A stretch of 64,000 bases of DNA from Anastrepha obliqua (GCF_027943255.1 NC_072897.1:63698406-63762405), one strand, 5' to 3'; shown: positions 11,047-22,700, counted from the first letter of the stretch. Program-made: numbers and translations. The notes: generated from the sequence alone by a model not told the origin.

Positions 11047-11345
11047 AAAATGTGAAAATTTTCAGCATTCTCCTCTTTAACCGACTTACCCCTGATAGAT
11101 TTAACCATAGATGATCTTGTAGTGAATTGTTTGCTAGACACTGGATCAGCAACTACGCTAGGTGATTTTGAGACTTTTAAACATTTTCGTAATCGCAGGA
11201 AATTAGAAAAACCTATATTAGTAAAAACGCTAATCGAATCGGATATAATATTAAAAGAAGTAATTGCCCACGTCCCTAAAGAATTTGAAAGAAGAGAAGA
11301 AACAATGCCCATCAAATTACTGAAGTTTAGCGATAAACCCTTTCA
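11047..11345 (+). pseudogene. gypsy aspartic protease fragment
   Basis: A short frame with CLLDTGSATT, the D-T/S-G active site of a retroviral-type aspartic protease, about 27 residues into the readable segment. It lies between the Asn-rich gag tail and the non-LTR insertion. It would cleave Gag-Pol. The C-terminal part is lost at the junction near 11346: beyond about 11340 the sequence resembles the 3' end and flank of the non-LTR element, so the open frame to 11403 is chimeric. The protease call rests on DTG and context. Confidence 0.65.
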
Positions 11346-14095
11346 ATGCATTGAATTTGAAGAGGTCGAGCCAAGGAGCACCAGGAGATTTGGTGGCTCC
11401 TAAAACACTCAGGCCAAAAAGCCCATTGTATTTAAAGCTCTGGAAAGCGGGTAGATAGTCAAGGAGGGAGGGAGAAAAGTATCAGAGAAAGAGATAGGAA
11501 AGAGTAGAGACAGAGATAGAGATAGTTAGTCCTGTGAGAATTTTCCAGATTCTTTGGCAAATCTGTAAATATCCTCCAGTTTTAGAGAACGAATATTACT
11601 CATTCCCATGACATCGGAACCCAATACTCGTAGTCGCGCTCTAGCAAAGGCAGGACACTCACAGAGAAAGTGCTCAGTGCTATTCGCCTCCTCCAAGCAT
11701 GACAGGCATACCGGGTCCTCGATGATTCCAATGGTGGTCATATGCTGACCCCATGAGTTGTGTCCTGTAATGATGCCGACCATCAACCGAATGTTTTCCT
11801 TCTAACTTTTAGTAGAAAGTTTGACAGTTTTCTGTTCGGACTTGTCACAAAACACTTTGCAGTTCTGCAGCGTTCTAGACCGGACCATTGCTCTTTATGT
11901 AAATTGCCTACATAATCGTTGATCCAATTCTTGATTCCTGCGGGACTGATTCCGATTATTGGCTCTGGCCCCTGTGGGGGCACCGCTGATCCACGATTGG
12001 CCAATTCGTCGGCAATTTCGTTTCCTTGAACACCGGAGTGTCCCGGAACCCATATAAGTACAAGCCTGTTTTGTCTTGCGACAGAATTAAGCTTCTTCTT
12101 ACATTCTTGAACAATCTTTCGGGTTTGCTTCGCGTTCTCCAGGGCCTTCAATGCAGCCTGACTGTCACTGAAGACTCCAATCTCATCTCCCCCCGCTCCA
12201 TCTCCTCTCGATTATCCATTCGGCTACTTTTAGGATGGCAAAAACTTCTGTTTGGAAAACAGTTGCCATTCCCCCCACAGCATAGTGATACTATTACTAT
12301 CGTTTAAGTACCATCCGGCTCCAGACCCTATTTCAGTCTTGGACCCATCGGTAAAGAAAATATCCGTCAAACCTCCCTGCATGCATTCTGGATTGCTCCA
12401 TTACTCACGCAATGGAAATCTGACATCAAATTTCCTTCCGAATGAAACTGTGGGTATCAGGTCATCTTTAGGTGCCAAAAACAGTGGATACTGTTCCGAC
12501 AGCAACTTAAAGATTTCTCTGTGTCACAAAGTTCCATCTTCGTGCCAGAAACCATATTTATGCAGTCTACACATTGCTTTTATTGCTCCCTGTTGTATCT
12601 TAAGATCCAGGGGGAGCAAATCAAGCATAGCATTTAGGGCATCACCAGAGGTTGTATTCATGGCACCCGTGATGCATAAACATACACTTCTTTGCAGCCT
12701 GTATAGTTCCCGGATTGTGGACTTAACTATGCTCCGTCGCCACCAGACCACAGAAGCGTAAGTGATGATTGGTCTGATAAGTGCCGTGTATATCCATAGG
12801 ACCACAGCAGGTTTCAGACCCCAAGTTTTGCCAAAGGCTCTACGGCATTGCTGAAAAATCTTCAATGCACGATTCACCTTCAATGAAACGTGTGTCTCCC
12901 AAGTCAGCTTCTTATCCAAGATTACTCCTAGATATTTAACTTCGTTGGAAAGACCAAGTGTCACACCTTTCAGTTTGGAAGACTGAGTCCATACAATTTC
13001 CGTTTTCTCGTAAACAAGACTATGGTTGTTTTGTTCGGATTAACGAAAAACCTTGTCTCATGCACCAATCATCGATTTTGTCAAGAATCCTCTGCACTTT
13101 CGTGCAAAGCCTCCTTAAGGATTTATCCGATGTTAGCGCACAGACGTCGTCCGCATATGCTTGGACGTGAAAGCCGAGTTCCTGCATCTCCGCTAATAGG
13201 GAGTCTACGACGAAGCACCACAGCAGCGGAGAAAGAACACCCCCTTGGGGACATCCTTGCTTGGCCCTGACTGTGATTTGCTCGTCGTCGCTCCCACCAG
13301 CGGTTAACAGCCTCTCAGGGAGCATGGAGTATATCCATTTTATAATGGCTTGATTAACTCCGTGTCGTTCGGCAGAAGAACATATCGAGCCGAAAGTGGC
13401 ATTATCAAAAGCCCCCTCAATGTCCACGAACACGCCCATTGTGTATTCGTCAGCTTTCAGCCCAGCTTCAATCTTGCTAACAAGATCGTGTAAGGCTGAT
13501 TCACATGATTTTCCACTCTGGTAAGCGTGTTGATTTCTACTAAGTGGACTTCTCGGCAATGCCCCCACTCGAATATGTTTCTCCACCACTCGTTCCAGAC
13601 TTTCGACGGCGGTGTATCGCTCACACTCACTCGGCTCTCCATTGGCATAGCCAAGGTGCCATGTTTCACCACTAGTAGTACGCTTCCTCCGGAACCCTGG
13701 GTGTCAATTCCGGTCATAGGGGAATGTGGGGTTCGGGCCTGCACATCCGATGCCCGAGCCGTCGATTGCTCGACGGGAGGATTTCCCAGAAGTGGGTTAC
13801 CTCGTGCAGAGAGATCCTTGTTTAGCCTCCACATTGTAGGAAAATGCATTTTATACCTCCTGCCAGGTTGTCGGTACGGTACTCTCCACATAATACTTGG
13901 ATGGCCACCAATTCCGCCGTTCCGCGGTTGAGTGGATACCCAATTCCTATATGGAGCTGCCCTCTTAGTTCGTGGTAAGTTAATCTCCATAGAATGGGGT
14001 TAACTCGCCACTTAAGCCTCATCCCCGCGGCAAGGAGACCGACATGACAAGGCTTTCAATGCATACTGGGCTTGAATGTCCTTGCTCCTCTTAAA
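11346..14095 (-). mobile_element. non-LTR element copy A (family shared with 53940-57940)
   Basis: A minus-strand non-LTR retrotransposon inserted between the gypsy protease and RT. Its 3' end (low coordinates) shares TTTTAGGAGCCACCAAATCT-type sequence and the CTCTCTGTCTC/CTATCTC stretch with copy B at 57750-57910. Its 5' part (13600-14095) is untranslated leader; about 13610-13690 matches copy B at 53940-54025. Leader joins directly to RT at about 13600-13612 next to a GAAA microhomology, so ORF1 and the endonuclease have been deleted. The boundary at 11346 is approximate because the 3' flanks of both copies look alike for about 25 bases. No clear target duplication was found. Confidence 0.8.
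11526..13612 (-). pseudogene. non-LTR ORF2 relic, copy A: RT, RNase H, Cys/His tail
   Basis: Reading the minus strand from 13612 down: ESLERVVEKHIR starts RT. Then come MGVFVDIEGAFDN (palm motif A), QGCPQGGVLSPLLW and YADDVCAL (active site, near 13145-13160). A frame change follows near 13020, after which 12524-12964 holds the thumb/connection part (VKYLGVILDKKLTW). 11783-12151 is the RNase H C-terminal half (VWVPGHSGVQ-like, written WVPGHSGVQGNEIADELA). 11526-11786 holds a Cys-x2-Cys ... His-x4-Cys cluster (CLSCLEEANSTEHFLCECPA). Domain order matches the LOA-like element at 1545-5164 but the two are clearly different families. Several frameshifts are present. Start codons are irrelevant because the N-terminal half is deleted. 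Confidence 0.83.
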
Positions 14096-15885
14096 GTAAC
14101 TATTGATTTTTCGGAATAAATAATAAACATTAATAACCAAAAAATACCTTTCCTAAATAGTAATCATAGTGACAACGAATTTTACGCACATTGTTTTCAA
14201 ACAAATACATATCCTGATACTATCTCATTAGATAAAAATGATATATTTATTGATGATTATTTGAATATTGAGGAAAAAAATTTTTTAAGGACGTTTTTAA
14301 GAAGACATAAAAGTATATTTTTTCAGAAAGGTCAATTCCTACCAGCTTTGAAAACTGTTAAACACCAAATAATAACAAAATCACAGACACCCATATACAT
14401 TAGAAATTATAAATATCCTTACGCGTTGGAAGAGGAAATAAATAGTCAGACGGAATCCATGTTAAGAAATGGAATCATAAGACCAAATAAATCTCCATAT
14501 AATTCGCCACTATGGATCATTGAGAAAAAGTCAACCAGTGATGGTAAGAAGAAATGGCGCCTGGTTATAGATTACCGAAAACTAAGCAGCCTAACAGTTG
14601 ACGATAGGTTTCCTATGCCAAACGTAGAGTCACTTTTTGAAAAAGTGGGCCGCGCACAACATTTTTCCACGATTGACTTGGCAAAAGGATTCCACCAGAT
14701 TCTAATGTCTGAGACCGACATAGAAAAAACAGCTTTTTCTGGTCCAAATGGACATTATGAATTTACGCGTATGCCATTTGGACTCAAAAATGTGCCGGCT
14801 ACATTCCAACGAATGATGAACATAATTTTAAATGACTATATTAATAAAATCTGTATAATATATTTGGATGATATATTAATATTTCCGACACCCATAAGTG
14901 AGCACTTGGAAAGTTCAACCAAAATATTCAATAGTCTCTCCGAAAACAATTTGAAAAAACAATATGAAAAATGCAATTTTTTGTGAAGGGATACCGAATT
15001 TTTAGATCATACATAGTAATTACCCCGGATGGCAATAAGCCGAGTCCTGAAAAAACAGAAGCAATACAAAGAGTAAAATTGCCACAAACCGTTAAAGAGA
15101 TTCAGATTTTTGTGCCTGACTGGTTATTACCGTAAATTTATCAAAAATTACTCAATGGTAACCGCTCCTATAATAAAATATTTAAAGAAAAATGAAAAAA
15201 TCAATGTTAACGATTTAGAGTATATTGAGTCTTTTGATAAATTGAAACTCATAATGACCTCTCCCTCACTTTTAGCATTCCAAGACTTTTCGAAAAAAAT
15301 TGTTGTGACAACGGATGCAAGCAATGTTGCGATAGGCTTCGATAGGTTCTTAGCCAAAATGGCAAGCCTATTTGTTTTGCTAGTCGCACACTAAACGGCT
15401 TCGAAAAGAGTGACCATACAGTAGAGAAGGGGCTTTTAGCGATAGTGTCGGCGATTAAGCATTTTAGACTGTATTTGTTCGACGTTCATTTCTTGTTCAA
15501 ACGGATCACAAGCCACTAAAATGGCTATATTCTATGAAAGATCCGAGTGCACGCATTCTAAAGTGGAAAACCTTGCTCGGCCAATATGAGTTCGAAGTTG
15601 ATTATATATATACAAGGTAAGGAAAATAATGTGGCTGATTTTTTAAGTCACATAGACATTAAGAGTCTGTTCGAAAACTCTCTGGAAATGGTGCATTCAG
15701 CACACGAAAACCAAAACGACCATTTCCTTATCTCCGATTCAATTGAGAATAAGTATACAACTCTAATTCGACTAATGAAAGCCAAAACTACAGAAAGCGA
15801 AGTTTTGTATAACAAATATATAATTATTTATATAGCAGAAACAGGTGTACATAATAGCACTTATTTATCAGACTAATGTAGAAGG
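14096..15885 (+). pseudogene. gypsy reverse transcriptase and RNase H relic
   Basis: The gypsy frame resumes after the non-LTR insertion with a protease-RT linker. At 14261-14986 there is a long RT frame with WRLVIDYRKLS, FSTIDLAKGFHQI, FGLKNVPATFQRMM and the catalytic YLDD (near 14862). A TGA at 14984-14986 and further frame changes interrupt the connection domain. 15110-15394 holds TGYYRKFIKNYS and the RNase H start TTDASNVAIG. Out-of-phase pieces continue with SRTLNGFEKSDHTVEKG and GKENNVADFLSH at 15586-15876, where the segment ends at the mariner. The RT core would be catalytically complete, but the polyprotein is broken at several points. It copied the element RNA into DNA within the particle. 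Confidence 0.85.
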
Positions 15886-15887
15886 TA

Positions 15888-17093
15888 TCAGTTCGAGCGT
15901 ATTTTACCCATAATTTCACTTTTGTATGATTTTTGCATACTTCCTTTGATATATTGTGCATTCAACAAGTGATTTTAATAGCGGATAAAAGCACGTGTTG
16001 TTAAAAAATAAAATGGAATCTTCGAACGCGTATAACAGGCATATTTTGAATGTTTTTTATAAAAGTGTTAAAAATGCAACAACTGCTGCTGCATAAATAA
16101 CCACTGTTCACGAAGAGGATACTGTGAGTGTATGACTGCGTAAAAGTGGTTTTTAAAATTCCGAAGTGGTAACTGCGACGTGGAGGATGCCCCGCGCGCT
16201 GGTCGTCCTGAAGTCTTTAACTCCGACGCCTTGCTAAAACTCGTGGAAGCGGAGCCAAATTTGACAGTCGATATGATAGCTCAGAGGATAAATTAATCGC
16301 ATGGAACAGTTCACAGGCACCTTGTTCTGTTGGGAAAGGCTTCAAAGCTGGGAAAATGGGTTCTGCATAGACTTGCCGTCGCCAACCTTCAGCAGAGAGT
16401 GAATGTGTGTTCTCAGCTGCTGCAACGGCTTGAAAATGAAAGGTTTTTGAACCGTATCGTTACTGGTGATTAAAAATTGGTCCTTTACAATAATCCTGTT
16501 CGCAAACGCCAATGGTTAGATAAAGATGAGACACCAGAACCGACTCCTAGAGATGGCCTTCACCCTAAAAAGATTCTCCTGTCTATTTGGTGGGATATGG
16601 CCGGTATTGTTTATTCTGAACCTCTGGAACCAAACCAGACGATAACTGCTCATTATTATTTTTATCAGCTATCAAACCTGAATGACGCACTTAAAAAAAA
16701 TCGACCGTCTTTAGTGAATAGACGCAAAGTTTTGTTTCAACACGACAACGCAAGACCTCCTACCGCAAGGCAAACATTAGGCAAGCTGAACGAGCTCTGA
16801 TGGGAGCTAATGCCGCATCCACCATACTCTCCGGATATTGCACTTTGTGATTATCACCTTTTCTGTGGACTTCAATCCTATATGAGTAACAAGAACTACT
16901 CCTCAAAAGAAGCTATAAAAAGAGATATCGAAGCGTATTTTTTGAGCAGGGAATTAAAAATTTGCCTAAACATTGTGAAGACATTGTAAATAATGAAGGA
17001 AAATATATTATTGATTAATAAATACTTTAAACATCTTTTTTATTAATTTTAAAAACACCTGTAAAAAACGCATAAACTTATCGACTGACCTGA
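15888..17093 (+). mobile_element. mariner (DD34D type), about full length, inactivated
   Basis: A 1206-bp mariner flanked by TA (15886-15887 and 17094-17095). Its ends begin TCAG; the left TIR lacks about 12 bases present in the right one (the right end on the minus strand reads TCAGGTCAGTCGATAAG). The transposase relic runs from an ATG at 16013 to a TAA at 17016-17018: SHGTVHRHLV-like DNA-binding region with stops, TGD followed by a stop in place of the usual E, ILLSIWWDMAG, FQHDNARPPTARQTL (second Asp) and PHPPYSPDIAPCDYHLF (third Asp, D34 spacing). Several codons are now stops and at least one frameshift is present. It was inserted into the gypsy element between RNase H and integrase. Confidence 0.88.
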
Positions 17094-17095
17094 TA

Positions 17096-18013
17096 CATAA
17101 AGAGAGGAACAGTAGGAATTCATTCAGAATTACCTGATAACTTGTATAATATTGTTCAAGAAAAGTTGATAAGTTTATTTTCGAATGATGGCAACATAAA
17201 GTTTACCAAGTATAGTCATACAGCATTAGACGTCAGGAGTGAAAAAGGCATCTTGGAGGTAATAGAGAAAGGCCATACAGAAGGTAAACATAGAGGTGAA
17301 TCGGAGAATTACGAGCAAATAAAATTGAATTTTTTTATCCAAATTTGAAAAGAGTAGTCAATAGATTTATTAATAAGTGTGACGTATGTAACGAGAATAA
17401 ATACGCAAGAAAAACTTTGCGAAAACTGTTTAATTATACCGAAACCCCTAGTAAGCCTAATGGAGTAGTACTTACAGACATATTTTATTGTTCCCGTACA
17501 TGTTTCTTGACAACTATTGACAGATGTACCAAGTTAGCTTATTTTCGTTAACTATCAGATAGAAATATGATCACAATCAAAATGAAGTTACTGGAACGGA
17601 TTGAATGGCTAGGTAAACCGGAAAAATTAATTATGGATAACGAATTTAACAATTTATTAATCCGATTATTCTGCCGAGAAAATAACATAGTTCGTCACTT
17701 CACTACCCCAAATAGTCATACAGGTAATGCTGACGTTTAAAGATTGCATTCCACATTATTAGAACACATACGCATTATAAAAAATACGGAAAACACTTTG
17801 GAGTTGGTGGAAATTGTGATTAGAGCGGTTGGGTTTTATAACAATTCAATTCATAGCTCAACTAATACAAAACCAATAGATTTCATTAATAAAAATAACA
17901 TTGATTTTGAAAAAAATAAAAAATTACACTTGCTATTGCACTACACTTACTTACAAATTTTGACAACGGCAAGGTTTATATCAAAACCCCTCTGGCTAAT
18001 AGAAACAAAATAG
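17096..18013 (+). pseudogene. gypsy integrase relic
   Basis: The gypsy frame resumes after the mariner. 17142-17551 carries the zinc-binding HHCC region: GHTEGKHRG, then CDVCNENK after a frame change near 17340. The first catalytic Asp lies near TDIFYCS, the second in MDNEFNN (17634-17650). The third catalytic residue, a Glu before RLHSTL, is replaced by a TAA at about 17738-17740. The region around YNNSIHSSTNTKP follows at 17744-18013. Integrase would insert the DNA copy into the host genome; the stop at the catalytic position and the other breaks abolish it. Confidence 0.82.
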
Positions 18014-18178
18014 CCAAAAAATTTGTTAAGCTAACAAACAGTTATCCCAACAAAATTAACATAGTTCAGATTAAAAGGCCACACAAAAAATTATAATTTT
18101 TCTTTAAAACTTCTTTATTTTTAAACATATTGAAAATATTTTATCATATTATGATAAAATAAAGAAATTAAAGAAATT

Positions 18179-19015
18179 TGAAAAAAAAGAAAAAAAGGAA
18201 AAAAAATATCGTTAATTTCAAAATATAGTTACATAAACATATGTACATACATAAAAATATATGTATTTCGAACAAATGATTTAATAATTAAGTAATGATA
18301 TATAACCTAAATATATACACATATCTTAAACGAATTTACAATTTTTTTATATGTACACATACTTATATTCGAATATTATGTAAATCTATTGGCGAAAAGT
18401 CAAATTTATAGAAAAAAAAAACACAATAATAGCAGGAAAAATGTTACCAATATCTATTATCGTTTTTAGTGTGCTTTTTACTAATTTGTTTTCCGGGTAG
18501 TACAATCGAATACTAAATGTCTTGGAATTTTTCGATCATTTTATTGATTTTCTTTTATATATTACATATTTCATATTCAATATATTATACATACATATAA
18601 TATTCGCAGAGACGCGAATTTTGTATCGGAGGGCGAGTTATGTATATGCCCCTATGCGCACGGAGCACCCTAATGGTGCGTTCATTTTACGTTTAAGGGG
18701 CTCAATTCGAGGCTCGCGAGAGGAGCAAGTCGAGTGACCTCTTTGTATATATACTCGAGTTTAATAAGTATGTGGGCAGTGCGCAATTAAAGTTCCTTGC
18801 GAAACGACAAAAGTTTCGCTGATCCTGTGAGTTGAATAACTCATTTCGTGAAGTATAAATATAAGTCTGCACCAAGACAACGGGTTTCCCGAAAGAAAGC
18901 AAAACATATCTAACTAAAGTATTATCTTAAAAAGGAAAACCCACATTGTATTAAAGAAGAAGTAATAAAAAGTGTAAATTCAAAAGGACTTAATAAAACA
19001 GAATTTAATTTGTAA
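18179..19015 (+). other. polypurine tract and LTR-like promoter region of the gypsy element
   Basis: 18179-18208 is almost all A and G, as expected for the plus-strand primer site just before a 3' LTR. The following 800 bases hold no gene. A GC-richer part at 18600-18900 has a TATA-like TATATATACTCGAG (18744-18757) and, 25-40 bases later, GTGCGCAATTAAAG, an arrangement typical of an insect LTR promoter. LTR ends could not be fixed because no matching 5' LTR was found. Confidence 0.4.
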
Positions 19016-19689
19016 TTACTGTATTTGTAATTTGTATATTTGTGTATGTATATATTAACTTTGACGAAGAACGGGACTCAAATCTTGCATACATACAAAC
19101 TTATATGCATACTGTTTAGAACAGTTTTTTGCAAATATTAGGCATTTATGTGCATATGTTTGTCTATTTACTCCTGAAATTTTTAAATGTATGTAGATAT
19201 GCATATGAGCTGTATTGAGAGGTAGATCAAAATTTTTTTCTGCTCACATATGTAAATATGGATGGTAGATGTTGTATGTATTCAACACTTTGAAGTGCAT
19301 GAATATATAATACATACATAATAATTTAAAAAGTACAACATATTGTTGAATACTAACCCTTGATGGAAATGAAAGGTTTACAAAGTAAATTTATTTAATT
19401 TTTTATTTGGATATTTTGAAGTAATTTTGATAATACACTTAAAATCAAAACAATTTAGCTAATTATATGCTTCAACATTTAGACATGCATACGTATATAT
19501 TTAGAAATAATTCATTAATCTCACAAAAAATAATCCATTTGCGCATGTAAAATGCTGACGGCAAATAAGAATGAAAGAAAAATTTACAAGCTCTGTTGTT
19601 GTAAATGTTGTTATTTAGCATGGCATTTTACATTACATGCAAACGCTATATTTAATTCGTGTTGAAATAATAAAAATTTCTTAGCCCCG
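19016..19689. other. AT-rich non-coding DNA
   Basis: No gene or recognisable element. It contains many TACATA/TATGTA strings typical of fly intergenic DNA. Confidence 0.5.
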
Positions 19690-19880
19690 TTTTGTGGCAA
19701 ACCTCCGAGTGTATTTCTGCTATGAAAAAGCTCCTCATAAAAGTATCTGCCGTTCGAAGTCGGCTTGAAATTGTAGGTTCTTCCGTTTGTGGAACAACAT
19801 CAAGACGTACGAGACAAATATCAGGAGGAGCTCGGCCAAACACCCAAAAAGGGTGTACGGGCCAATTATATATAATATTA
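19690..19880 (-). repeat. dispersed short interspersed repeat (fruit-fly type)
   Basis: On the minus strand this starts with ATATAATTGGCCCGTACACC, then GGGTGTTTGGCCGAGCTCCT, and continues through a region that can be read as ADTFMRSFFIAEIHSEVCH although it is probably not coding. A truncated second copy is at 39991-40050. I recognise this as a repeat often seen in tephritid sequence; its class (SINE or MITE) is unknown to me. The short frame is conserved-looking but has no start. Confidence 0.6.
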
Positions 19881-20682
19881 TATATATATTATATATGTAT
19901 ACATATAAGTGGAAATTTATTGGTTAATATATAAATGCACAATACTTATTCAACATTTAATGATTTATATGTATAAACATATTTTCATAACGCTTAAGTT
20001 TTTCGTTAAATTGTTGAAGTCTTAATTGCTTGAATATTTTCTACGGCAATGATTTTTTCTTCCCCTTAATTTTAAGAAGCATTGCTTTGCAGCATGAACA
20101 GGAGGCATTTGCTGTGACTGCAGTCAGAATGAATACCAGAAGGTACAGGGCTGCATCACACTTCGCTTGCTGTTGCTAGCATTTTTGAAAGAAAATAAAA
20201 ACGCACGGCTGTGTCTCTTGCAGCAGCAATGCTTATTTTTGCTGAATAGCCAGTAGTAAAATGTGCTGCACATCATGTAGCAAAAAATGTTTTTTTAGCA
20301 TTTTTATGAAGCGAATATTTCCCATATTTACATTAAGAATGATAGATTACAAGATTTGGTCATCCGGAGCAAAATTGTGAGAGTAACTTCGCTTTCCACG
20401 TCATGGGGATTAGTCAACAGAATTCTGCGCGCTCATATCACAAGTATTTACAGCAACGAAGTAAAATGGGTTTTGGCTCTATTAATTTATCCTTTGTCCT
20501 TGGATTAAATTGCCATCGTTTGCGTCGCAGTTTTGCTATGTGGGCTAATTTAGCTCTATTATTCAGATTTATTGGAAAATTTATTGAAAAATTGGGCTGA
20601 TTGAATGGGCACTCGTAGTCGCGGTGGATATGTGCCGGATATCATATGCAAAAAATAAATTCCATGAAATTATCTACCAGAT
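19881..20682. other. non-coding DNA
   Basis: AT-rich, with a less AT-rich patch at 20090-20260 rich in TGC/GCA words. A loosely similar patch lies at 28935-29000, which might be remnants of one miniature element, but I could not align them well. No gene. Confidence 0.35.
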
Positions 20683-21060
20683 TAGTTGGTTGGTTGGTTA
20701 AAGTGGCGATTCATTTAGAATCCACCTGGCGCCTCCGTACCATTTTGTTACCACATCCTCGCCACCAACTTGTTTAATGGTTATTTACAGTATGACAGAC
20801 ATACTGGATACGTGCGTTTTAAGAACCTCAGTAGGTTATTGACGTCTAAGCCAGACGGTTGTTCGAGATTCTCGAACAGTGGTTTGCCCAGGGTTGACAT
20901 TCTCCCTTCACGTGGGAAATTGAAAATCGTTTCATTTTTCTCTGGTTGTTTAGAACTGTAGCAGTGTGTGTTGAGAAGGATACCCAATACGGCTGCTTGC
21001 TTTCCGACATAGATCAATTATGACTACCGTAAGTCTCCAGACGTCCCGTCGCTTCATGTT
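20683..21060. repeat. unclassified conserved-looking non-coding segment
   Basis: Starts with a TTGG tetranucleotide run (20684-20697), then AAAGTGGCGATTC and a sequence of balanced composition that contrasts with the AT-rich DNA around it. It includes a perfect short palindrome CGAGATTCTCG (20863-20873). Open frames on both strands lack recognisable content. It looks like part of a repeat, such as the 5' leader of a retroelement or a SINE. Confidence 0.35.
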
Positions 21061-21156
21061 TATCAGTGTTGACATTTGTTTAAGGATGTAGATGGGCCAT
21101 AACGTTTTGCTAATTTTGCATGTCGTCTGGTCTCTCCATCTAAAACGTTTTTCAAT

Positions 21157-21872
21157 AGGTGCGCTTCAACTTTTTTCCGATAGGGAGGGCGAACGACGCA
21201 ATATTTTTTATTTTTCACTTGTCATTTGTAAACTTCATTAGTATACATTTCATCATGGAACGCTACACACTTGAGCAATGATTGCAAATCGTGCAAATTT
21301 TTTATGAAAATTTATAAATTTTCCAAAAAATCATCTTCAGTGATGAAGCTCACTTTTGACTCAATGGCTTTGTCAATAAGCAAAATATGCGTTACTGGGC
21401 AGAAAGCAATCCACACGGTATTCATGAGGCACCGTTGCATCCCGAAAAAGTCACTGTTTGGTGCGGTTTACATGCCGGCGGCGTAATTGGCCCATATTTT
21501 TTCGTTGACGAGAACGATCGCCACGTTACTGTGAATGGAAATCGATACCGCGATATGATAAATGATTATTTTTGGCCGCAATTGAATGGTATGGACTTAG
21601 ACGACATGTGGTTTCAACAGGACGGGGCCACAAGCCACACAGCACACGCTACAATTGATTTGTTGAAGAGTAAATTCGATGAGCGCATTAGTGGTCGAAA
21701 ATTGGGTTCAACGATTGGACTTCGTAAAACGTGCACGCGGTGGTCATGCAAAAGAAATCGAATTTCATACTTAAATGTATATGTTCAAACTCGATAATAA
21801 AAAAAAATTAGTTAAAAAAGTCAAACCGTTTGTGTTTTATTAAAAAAAAAAGTTGAAGCGATTCGGGGGTAT
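21157..21872 (+). mobile_element. mariner/IS630-type relic with short TIRs
   Basis: About 716 bp with inverted ends sharing GCTTCAACTTTTTT (left about 21163, right about 21859, inverted), next to TA at about 21155 and 21870. The plus-strand transposase relic runs from an ATG at 21255: ERYTLEQ helix-turn-helix start, then a deletion of several hundred bases to IIFSDEAHF-type sequence with a stop, NKQNMRYWAESNPH, HPEKVTVWCGLHAGG, WPQLNGMDLDDMWFQQDGA (catalytic Asp region), then a deletion of the third Asp region and a C-terminal KRARGGHAKEIEFHT. It belongs to the same wider family as 9527-10408 and 28484-28913. Non-functional. Confidence 0.8.
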
Positions 21873-22399
21873 TTTGAGGAAATTATATTCCTGATTTCAC
21901 TCAGTGATGTGAATGGAGCATTCCATGGTTCGTACGGGACAGATCGTACGAATTTTTACAGTTTACAACCTTAATTATAGACAAACCATAACTTTTTAAA
22001 ACGAGTTATTTAGTGCACTAATACTGTGTGGTAGTTTTCTAAACAAAACCTATAAACGTACTTTAAAATATTCACATATCTTTGCAAAATCAAAAAAAAA
22101 TTATGTGTTCGTACGGGACAGCTCCAGTCTACCACTACTCTGAGTTATAGTGAATTAAGTGAAATTTCAGCGAAACTAATAATATTAACAAGAAAACGAA
22201 AATGACATTTGATTGTGATTGTATTACACTTTATTAACACAACAAAAACATTTAAAGCATGACTTAAATGACTTATAGTGTAAAAATGAAAATGTTCGTA
22301 CGGGACAAATTGTGTTCGTACGGGACGCGTACGAAATTCAGCTCCTAAATTTTGATTTTAACGTTCTCTAAAGGGAAAATTTGATGCTGTTGTTATCTT

Positions 22400-22700
22400 G
22401 AGCATGGCTTTTATATCTAACTTCGCGCCCACCGACTCCGTCTACCACTCCCTTACCATGGGAAGTAGCAAAATACTTCCATTCAAATTGTTTGCTATAT
22501 CTTTCAGAGAGACATACCAATAACGAGACCATATAACGATTTTTGAATTCAGAAGAAGGACTATCACTCCATATAACTTCTTTTCTTCTTTTGTAATGTA
22601 AGTTTTTTACCGTTAGTCCAACAGACCATTGTGTCGTTCATGCCGGGGCATGTATAAACAATGTCTGGACGAAAGTAAAAATCTTTCATCATTTTGGTGG
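22400..22700 (-). pseudogene. downstream coding relic of the same transposon-associated protein
   Basis: Beyond the stop of the preceding ORF the minus strand reads, in two phases, PDIVYTCPGMNDTMVCW (about 22665-22610) and then SERYSKQFEWKYFATSHGKG with VVDGVGG (about 22520-22430). The HGKG-VVDG-GG motif is one I associate with the same uncharacterised animal proteins, which supports a single longer original gene. At least one frameshift separates the pieces and the C-terminal half is absent. Confidence 0.5.

Larger units (their letters stand above)
9160..18210 (+). mobile_element. old Ty3/gypsy element split by three nested insertions
   Basis: The gypsy parts occur in correct order on the plus strand: gag (9220-11046, minus the insert), protease (11047-11345), RT and RNase H (14096-15885), integrase (17096-18013) and a purine-rich tract at 18179-18208. 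The intervening DNA is a mariner-like element, a minus-strand non-LTR element and a mariner. At both TA-flanked insertions the gypsy sequence continues directly across the site. The gag type and Asn-rich gag tail suggest the mdg1/412 side of the family (inference). Frameshifts and stops in every domain show it is long dead. Confidence 0.82.
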
